A stretch of 64,000 nucleotides of DNA from Trabulsiella guamensis ATCC 49490 (GTDB lineage Bacteria > Pseudomonadota > Gammaproteobacteria > Enterobacterales > Enterobacteriaceae). Location: assembly GCF_000734965.1 (NCBI RefSeq), contig NZ_JMTB01000065.1, forward strand, positions 1 through 64,000, read 5' to 3'. Positions 57,481 to 64,000 of this stretch are shown here, one piece after another. The notes under the pieces were generated by a model that was not told where the DNA came from, ran no database searches, and was given only the letters and a program-made list of their open reading frames with translations. The translations under genes were made by a program, and so were the position numbers. Every line of letters starts with the position of its first letter. The first letter of the stretch is position 1.

Positions 57481-58137
57481 TTAACCCCATAACTGGGCGA
57501 TAGCGCGCTTGAACTGGCGTGCGGCTTCCACCGGGCTTGCGGCATCACGAATGCTGCGACCAGCAATAAAAACATGAACAGGAATGCCTTTGAACAGCGG
57601 CAAATCCTCCAGCGCCAGGCCGCCGGTGACAGTCACTTTGAAGCCCATCTCTGCCAGCCGTTTAATCGCCGTAATATCAGCTTCACTCCATGCCACACCG
57701 GCCGCTTGTGCATCACGGCTGCGGTGATAAACCACCTGCCCGATGCCGGCGTCACGCCATGCCTGCGCCTGTTCCCAGGTCCAGTAGCCGGTCAGTTCGA
57801 TCTGCACGTCGCCGTTGAACTCTTTTGCCACGTCCAGCGCCCCTTTGGCGGTGTTAATGTCTGCGCAGCAGATCACCGTCACCCAGTCGGCCTGCGCTTC
57901 AAAACACATGCGAGAGAGGATCTTTCCGGCATCAGCGATTTTGGCATCCGCCAGCACGATTTTATGCGGATAGAGCGCTTTCAGGTCACGCACGGCGCGT
58001 ACGCCCTCGCCAATACATAAAATGGTGCCGACCTCAATGATATCGACTTCTTCGGCAATCAGGCGTGTGGTGGCGTAGGCATCAGCCAGCGTCTGGTTAT
58101 CCAGCGCCACCTGAAGCATCGGTAATGAATGAGACAT
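57481..58137 (-). CDS. ulaD: 3-keto-L-gulonate-6-phosphate decarboxylase UlaD
   Basis: 218 residues, OMP-decarboxylase-superfamily barrel, Mg-dependent. Decarboxylates 3-keto-L-gulonate-6-P to L-xylulose-5-P. The motif DAKIADAG with the catalytic Asp-Lys-Asp set lies near 64-71, and [12 protein letters not shown]-type phosphate-loop residues lie near the end. Two residues longer than E. coli UlaD at the N-terminus. Confidence 0.97.
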   Translation of the reverse strand: MSHSLPMLQVALDNQTLADAYATTRLIAEEVDIIEVGTILCIGEGVRAVRDLKALYPHKIVLADAKIADAGKILSRMCFEAQADWVTVICCADINTAKGALDVAKEFNGDVQIELTGYWTWEQAQAWRDAGIGQVVYHRSRDAQAAGVAWSEADITAIKRLAEMGFKVTVTGGLALEDLPLFKGIPVHVFIAGRSIRDAASPVEAARQFKRAIAQLWG

Positions 58138-58149
58138 GTTTGTTTCCTC

Positions 58150-58617
58150 TTATATTGCCGCTACGGTGGCGCGGTCGATTAAATCCAGTACGTCCTGCTC
58201 GCTACGGCAGGCGCGAAGTCGGTCAAAATTAGCGTCATCTTCAAACAGATTGACGATCTGCATGATGCCCTCCTCCTGATGGCTTCTGGCGTCAACCGCC
58301 GCCAGGGTTATCAGGATATCGACCGGGTCGTTATCCTCATGGTTAAACACCATGGGGGTTTTCAGGGTCACCAGCGCAAAGCCGTTCTTTTTCACCCCTT
58401 CTTCCGGGCGGCCATGTGGCATCGCCAGCCCCGGCGCGATGACGAAATACGGGCCGAAACGTTCGACGCCATCAAGAATGGCCTGGTAATAACGCGGCTC
58501 GACGACGTCTGCGGCCACCAGCAGATCGACGCCGATTTTCACCGCCGCTTGCCAGCTATCAGCGTCGGCCTGTAGTCGAATGGAATGGTTCTCCGCCAGC
58601 GAATCACGTAATTTCAT
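58150..58617 (-). CDS. ulaC: Ascorbate PTS EIIA component UlaC
   Basis: 155 residues, mannitol/fructose-type EIIA. Phospho-acceptor His lies in [14 protein letters not shown] (about 62-75). Passes phosphate from HPr to UlaB during L-ascorbate uptake. Follows ulaB after nine bases. Confidence 0.97.
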   Translation of the reverse strand: MKLRDSLAENHSIRLQADADSWQAAVKIGVDLLVAADVVEPRYYQAILDGVERFGPYFVIAPGLAMPHGRPEEGVKKNGFALVTLKTPMVFNHEDNDPVDILITLAAVDARSHQEEGIMQIVNLFEDDANFDRLRACRSEQDVLDLIDRATVAAI

Positions 58618-58626
58618 GGCGAGTCC

Positions 58627-58932
58627 TTATTTCATGTCTTTCGGGAAATGTGCGCTGATCACTTCCATCAGTTTTGGCCCGAAGTCTGCGGCGGAAAGCA
58701 TGTTGCGCACGCCCACCACATACTTGTTGCCTGACACACTGATTTCGCTGGCAACATGGGTTGAGGCGATAATAATGTCCGCGCCGCTCAGCTCGCTTTT
58801 GTACTCCCCTACGGCGCAACTGTTGACGGTATGGTCGACACCCTGCTGTGTCAGGAACTGATCGACTTTCATTTTCATGATCATGGAACTGCCCTGCCCA
58901 CAACCACAGACGGCAAGAATACGTACGGTCAT
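58627..58932 (-). CDS. ulaB: Ascorbate PTS EIIB component UlaB
   Basis: 101 residues. The phospho-cysteine loop [10 protein letters not shown] has the active Cys at position 9. Phosphorylates ascorbate as it passes through UlaA. Cytoplasmic, 12 bases after ulaA. Confidence 0.97.
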   Translation of the reverse strand: MTVRILAVCGCGQGSSMIMKMKVDQFLTQQGVDHTVNSCAVGEYKSELSGADIIIASTHVASEISVSGNKYVVGVRNMLSAADFGPKLMEVISAHFPKDMK

Positions 58933-58944
58933 AATCGGAACTCC

Positions 58945-60417
<1,473 letters not shown>

Positions 60418-60436
60418 TCAAAAGTAATCACAACAA

Positions 60437-60460
60437 GATTAAATTTGATTAAATGTGATT
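60437..60460. promoter_or_regulatory. 10-bp phased repeats in the ula promoter (UlaR sites)
   Basis: GATTAAATTT, GATTAAATGT and GATT follow one another at exact 10-bp steps, so the repeats face the same side of the helix. They lie about 90 bp before ulaA. Likely part of an UlaR operator. Confidence 0.55.
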
Positions 60461-60523
60461 GGCACCGCAATTTATTTCCCCGCGTTTCATACGGACTTGT
60501 CACGACGCTTCCTCCTCGGCAGA

Positions 60524-60545
60524 AATCAATCACAACTTATTGATT
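60524..60545. promoter_or_regulatory. Inverted repeat in the ulaA-ulaG region
   Basis: AATCAAT (60524-60530) and ATTGATT (60539-60545) with an 8-bp spacer near the middle of the divergent promoter region. Candidate UlaR operator. Confidence 0.5.
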
Positions 60546-60669
60546 GATTTGCAATTATATGGAAATTCAATGTATTACCATTACGTATCGGTAGCCCAGA
60601 TAAAGCGGCTAAAGTGGCGAAAGTGGTTATTGCAATCAGGCAAAAACGATGTCAGGATGACTCAAATCC

Positions 60670-60684
60670 AATCATTTAATGATT
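60670..60684. promoter_or_regulatory. Palindrome upstream of ulaG
   Basis: AATCATT-T-AATGATT is a perfect odd palindrome 29 bp before ulaG, followed by TTGATTAAA. It probably acts as the ulaG-side UlaR operator. Confidence 0.55.
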
Positions 60685-60713
60685 CAAATTGATTAAAGCT
60701 GAGAGAAGAGACG

Positions 60714-61778
60714 ATGAGTAAAGTGAACACCATCACCCGTGAATCCTGGATTTTGAACACCTTTCCGGAGTGGGGAAGCTGGCTGAACGAGGAAATCGAG
60801 CAGGAACAGGTAGCGCCAGGCACCTTCGCCATGTGGTGGCTCGGCTGCACGGGGATCTGGCTGAAATCAGAAGGCGGAACCAACGTCTGTGTTGATTTCT
60901 GGTGCGGTACCGGCAAGCAGAGCCATGGTAATCCGCTGATGAAAAATGGCCATCAGATGCAGCGCATGGCAGGAGTAAAAAAACTGCAGCCTAACCTGCG
61001 TACTACGCCGTTTGTGCTTGATCCGTTCGCTATTCGTCAGATCGACGCCGTGCTGGCTACGCATGATCACAACGATCATATCGATGTGAATGTCGCCGCC
61101 GCCGTCATGCAAAATTGCGCTGACGATGTGCCGTTCATCGGGCCACAAACCTGCGTGGATCTGTGGACTGGCTGGGGCGTACCGGCATCACGCTGCATCG
61201 TGGTCAAACCTGGCGATATCGTCAAAATCAAAGACATTGAAATCCATGCGCTGGATGCCTTTGACCGCACGGCACTGATCACGCTGCCCGCGGAACAAAA
61301 AGCAGCGGGCGTATTGCCGGATGGCATGGATCAGCGAGCAGTTAACTACCTGTTCAAAACGCCCGGCGGCACGCTCTATCACAGCGGGGATTCCCATTAC
61401 TCGAACTACTACGCGAAACACGGCAACGACCATCAGATTGACGTGGCGCTCGGCTCCTACGGTGAAAACCCGCGCGGCATTACTGACAAAATGACCAGCG
61501 CCGATATCCTGCGGATGGCGGAAGCATTGAATACACGTGTGGTGATCCCTTTCCATCATGATATCTGGTCAAACTTTCAGGCGGATCCACAAGAGATCCG
61601 CGTGCTGTGGGAAATGAAAAAAGATCGGCTGCACTATGGCTTTAAGCCGTTTATCTGGCAGGTAGGCGGTAAGTTCACCTGGCCACTGGATAAAGACCGG
61701 TTCGAATACCATTACCCACGCGGGTTTGACGACTGCTTTAGCCAGGAGCCGGATCTGCCATTTAAATCGTTCCTGTAA
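60714..61778 (+). CDS. ulaG: L-ascorbate-6-phosphate lactonase UlaG
   Basis: 354 residues, metallo-beta-lactamase-fold hydrolase that opens L-ascorbate-6-P to 3-keto-L-gulonate-6-P, the first cytoplasmic step. Metal-binding motif THDHNDHID near 115-123, with further ligands in HSGDSHYS and FHHDIW. Transcribed away from ulaA; both share the UlaR-controlled region. Confidence 0.97.
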   Translation: MSKVNTITRESWILNTFPEWGSWLNEEIEQEQVAPGTFAMWWLGCTGIWLKSEGGTNVCVDFWCGTGKQSHGNPLMKNGHQMQRMAGVKKLQPNLRTTPFVLDPFAIRQIDAVLATHDHNDHIDVNVAAAVMQNCADDVPFIGPQTCVDLWTGWGVPASRCIVVKPGDIVKIKDIEIHALDAFDRTALITLPAEQKAAGVLPDGMDQRAVNYLFKTPGGTLYHSGDSHYSNYYAKHGNDHQIDVALGSYGENPRGITDKMTSADILRMAEALNTRVVIPFHHDIWSNFQADPQEIRVLWEMKKDRLHYGFKPFIWQVGGKFTWPLDKDRFEYHYPRGFDDCFSQEPDLPFKSFL

Positions 61779-61883
61779 ACTGTCGGGCGGGAGGCTTTTC
61801 GCTTCCCGCGCCACACGAAATCTTAGTAATTTCATGCCGTTTCAAATATCATCTTTATCCATCATTTTTTATCGGATCAGCTC

Positions 61884-62639
61884 ATGACGGAAGCACAACG
61901 ACATCAAATCCTGCTGGAATTACTGGCGCAAACGGGCTTCGTCACGGTCGAGCAGGTGATTGCCCGACTGGGGATTTCACCGGCGACGGCACGCCGGGAT
62001 ATCAACAAGCTGGATGAAAGCGGCAAGCTGAAAAAAGTGCGTAACGGGGCGGAAGCCATGAACCAGCCGCGCCCGCGCTGGACGCCGCTGAATATTCATC
62101 AGGCGCAGAATCACGATGAAAAAGTGCGCATTGCCAGAGCCGCCTCACAACTGGTGACGCCCGGCGAAAGCGTGGTGATTAACTGCGGTTCAACGGCGTT
62201 TTTGCTCGGCCGGGAAATCTGCGGCAAGCCGGTGCAGATCATCACCAACTATCTGCCGCTGGCAAATTACCTTATTGATCAGGAACATGACAGCGTGATC
62301 ATCATGGGTGGCCAGTACAACAAAAGCCATGCCATCACACTGAGCCCGCAAGGGAGCGAAAACAGCCTCTATGCCGGGCACTGGATGTTCACCAGCGGCA
62401 AAGGGCTGACCACAGAAGGGCTGTATAAAACCGATATGCTGACGGCGATGGCCGAGCAGAAAATGCTTAACGTGGTGGGTAAACTGGTGGTGCTGGTCGA
62501 CAGTAGCAAAGTTGGCGAACGCGCCGGTATGCTGTTCAGCCGTGCCGACGAAATCGATATGATGATCACCGGCAAAGAGGCCGACGCGGAAATCCTGAAA
62601 AATCTGGAAACGCAGGGCGTTAAGGTGATCCTTGTTTAA
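61884..62639 (+). CDS. ulaR: DeoR-family repressor UlaR
   Basis: 251 residues. N-terminal HTH ([23 protein letters not shown], in part, about 17-39) and a C-terminal sugar-phosphate sensing domain (MVTSG-type segments: [26 protein letters not shown]). In E. coli it represses ulaA and ulaG and is released by L-ascorbate-6-P. Its 3' end overlaps yjfP by four bases, tail to tail. Confidence 0.97.
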   Translation: MTEAQRHQILLELLAQTGFVTVEQVIARLGISPATARRDINKLDESGKLKKVRNGAEAMNQPRPRWTPLNIHQAQNHDEKVRIARAASQLVTPGESVVINCGSTAFLLGREICGKPVQIITNYLPLANYLIDQEHDSVIIMGGQYNKSHAITLSPQGSENSLYAGHWMFTSGKGLTTEGLYKTDMLTAMAEQKMLNVVGKLVVLVDSSKVGERAGMLFSRADEIDMMITGKEADAEILKNLETQGVKVILV

Positions 62640-63364
62640 AGATGTTTTTTAAAGAAATCCACCGCACAGGTGAGGGCTTCAGGGGTGATACGATGGCGAA
62701 CGTTGGCCTGCCAGGCGCAGGTCAGTCTGGCATCCAGTCCCTGCAGGATAAGCGCCTGCTGCAACCGGAACGACTCCGCTGCCGGAACAACATCATCCTC
62801 CTCGCCATGCCATAGCAGCAACGGTCGGTTCGCCAGCGCATCCAGATGCCGGCTGACGTCCCACTCCGCCAGTTGCTGCTGCGCCTGTGGCGTCCAGTCA
62901 TCGGTGGATGGAAACAACGTTCTGGAGAGGCTGCTGAAATACCCTGAGCCCATCAGGCTTGCAACACACGCGATGTCCGGATGATGCGTCATAATACCCA
63001 GCGCCGTCATGCCACCCATCGAAGCTCCGGCCACCGCCAGACGCCCTTCGCTCACCCAACCTTCCGCCATCAGCGCATCACGCAACGCTGGAAACTCGTG
63101 GAAATTCTGCATCAGGATCGGCCAGAAGCGCGCCATTCGCCCCTGCTCGTCCCCCGTAAACCGAGCGCCATGTTCAGCGGCATCCGGCATGATGACGCGA
63201 AACCCCGCCTGCGCCAGCGCAACAGCAAAATAGCTGTACACCAGTTTTGATGAGGTGAAGCCGTGATAAAACACCACGCAGGGAAGCGTATCTATGGCCG
63301 CATCTTTTGGATAAGCATGAAGAATTTCACCACCGGCGAGAGTACGTGTTTCAAGTTCGATCAT
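62636..63364 (-). CDS. yjfP: Alpha/beta-hydrolase esterase YjfP
   Basis: 242 residues. Nucleophile elbow GASMGG (Ser about 115), an oxyanion HGFTSS motif near the N-terminus, and a likely acid in [10 protein letters not shown]. Cleaves short acyl esters in E. coli; the physiological substrate is unknown. Full length. Confidence 0.93.
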   Translation of the reverse strand: MIELETRTLAGGEILHAYPKDAAIDTLPCVVFYHGFTSSKLVYSYFAVALAQAGFRVIMPDAAEHGARFTGDEQGRMARFWPILMQNFHEFPALRDALMAEGWVSEGRLAVAGASMGGMTALGIMTHHPDIACVASLMGSGYFSSLSRTLFPSTDDWTPQAQQQLAEWDVSRHLDALANRPLLLWHGEEDDVVPAAESFRLQQALILQGLDARLTCAWQANVRHRITPEALTCAVDFFKKHL

Positions 63365-63506
63365 GTGTCACCTCCTTCTTTTTCCGCTGGTATGCCACGC
63401 GAAGTGATATTCCGCAAGCATCTAACGGAAAGAATGATTAATAATGTTGCGATGTGGATTACGCTTTCGTAACGTTTTCATTCGAAAATCGCGTTCGAGA
63501 TAACAC

Positions 63507-63526
63507 TTCGGGAACATTCCCCCGAA
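63507..63526. promoter_or_regulatory. Inverted repeat upstream of bsmA
   Basis: TTCGGG and CCCGAA with an 8-bp spacer, 46 bp before bsmA. Role unknown; could be a hairpin or an operator. Confidence 0.3.
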
Positions 63527-63571
63527 TGGGAATAAATTACCCACTACACTATGACTATCAGGAAACGAGAT

Positions 63572-63880
63572 ATGGCTATGCGACGGTTTGCGCCCTTAAT
63601 GCTGGCAGTATTACTGAGTGGTTGTACCCTGCTTGAAGGCACTCCCGAACCTCCTCCACCGCTCTCCGATCATCCGCAGGAAATCCGCCGTAACCAGACG
63701 GAAGGTTTGCAGCGAATGGGTACCGTGAGCGCGCTGGTTCATGGTTCGCCGATGGACGTAGAAGCCGCCATTAAAGAGAAAGTCGTTGCAGCCAAAGCGG
63801 ATTACTACGTCATTGTAATGATTGACGATACGCAGTTCCCGGGTCAGTGGTATTCACAGGCCATTTTGTATCGTAAATGA
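63572..63880 (+). CDS. bsmA: Biofilm stress and motility lipoprotein BsmA (YjfO)
   Basis: 102 residues from ATG 63572, YhcN/DUF1471 family. Lipoprotein signal with lipobox LLSGC (Cys about 18), then DHPQEIRRNQTEGLQRMGTVSA, as in E. coli BsmA, ending SQAILYRK. AGGAAACGAGAT precedes this ATG; ATG 63578 is an alternative and 63551 has no ribosome site. Involved in peroxide/acid tolerance and biofilm in E. coli. Confidence 0.93.
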   Translation: MAMRRFAPLMLAVLLSGCTLLEGTPEPPPPLSDHPQEIRRNQTEGLQRMGTVSALVHGSPMDVEAAIKEKVVAAKADYYVIVMIDDTQFPGQWYSQAILYRK

Positions 63881-63975
63881 CATTCTGAATCTTTTCAGTC
63901 ACTTTACATGGCTTTGCGCCTCTTCACGTTTCCTGGGACATAATGCGCAGTATCTGATAAGGAGAAGCGCCTGCG

Positions 63976-64000
63976 ATGGAATGCCCTGGTTTACCGCAGG
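63976..64000 (+). other. Possible start of a further gene, cut by the window
   Basis: ATG 63976 opens a frame to the window end (MECPGLPQ). AAGGAG lies 11 bases before it, slightly far, and CATAAT at 63939-63944 could be a -10. I do not recognise it, and it may be chance. Confidence 0.2.

Noticed and set aside
63454-63636. 60-codon frame overlapping the bsmA start
   Set aside because: It overlaps the bsmA signal sequence in another frame and has no ribosome site.

Overview
The window is a chromosomal segment of an enteric bacterium (Enterobacteriaceae, most like Citrobacter or a close Escherichia/Salmonella relative). Most genes match the E. coli K-12 stretch from nrdD to bsmA in content, order and near-complete protein similarity. 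The genus is an inference from memory of these proteins; no database was searched.

Layout. 1-3103: nrdDG (anaerobic ribonucleotide reductase) with an FNR box and paired NrdR boxes. 3279-12124: an insertion relative to K-12 between nrdG and cybC. It holds a BglG-type PTS-responsive activator, a secreted beta-propeller lactonase, and an operon for a PRD protein, a glycine-rich SFCGS protein, three DUF4310/4311/4312 proteins (two of them integral membrane), an amidohydrolase, a PLP-dependent DgaE-like ammonia-lyase and a KDPG-type aldolase. A CRP site and a 20-bp perfect palindrome lie upstream. 12266-17295: cybC, pmbA, darP, mpl, fbp. 17346-18917: a chemoreceptor with a sigma-28 promoter. 19009-23739: the galactofuranose ABC importer ytfQRT-yjfF. 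23903-32806: ppa, ytfP, tamBA, msrA, paeA (ytfL).

32807-40674: an Rhs island. A full PAAR-Rhs gene is followed by a frameshifted immunity-like lipoprotein gene, a displaced second Rhs tip with its own immunity gene, a third broken Rhs tip with a Sel1-repeat partner, a further degenerate remnant, and a duplicated piece of the 3' end of ytfL. The original ytfL terminator lies beyond that duplication. The island therefore appears to have entered at the 3' end of ytfL and grown by stacking tip/immunity cassettes.

40751-49709: ytfK, ytfJ, cysQ/cpdB, ytfH/qorB, an AraC regulator, ytfF and a Tsr-like chemoreceptor with a second sigma-28 promoter. 49838-55837: NsrR-controlled ytfE, cycA, fklB, ytfB, the rpsF-priB-rpsR-rplI operon and yjfY. 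55931-63880: the complete L-ascorbate regulon (ulaABCDEF, ulaG, ulaR), yjfP and bsmA.

The two regions that deserve attention are the DUF4310/4311/4312-SFCGS operon, which looks like an uncharacterised PTS-linked uptake and catabolic system for an N-substituted amino-sugar acid, and the Rhs island, whose two homologous tips share two C-x5-C cysteine pairs and are paired with two homologous membrane-anchored or lipoprotein partners.
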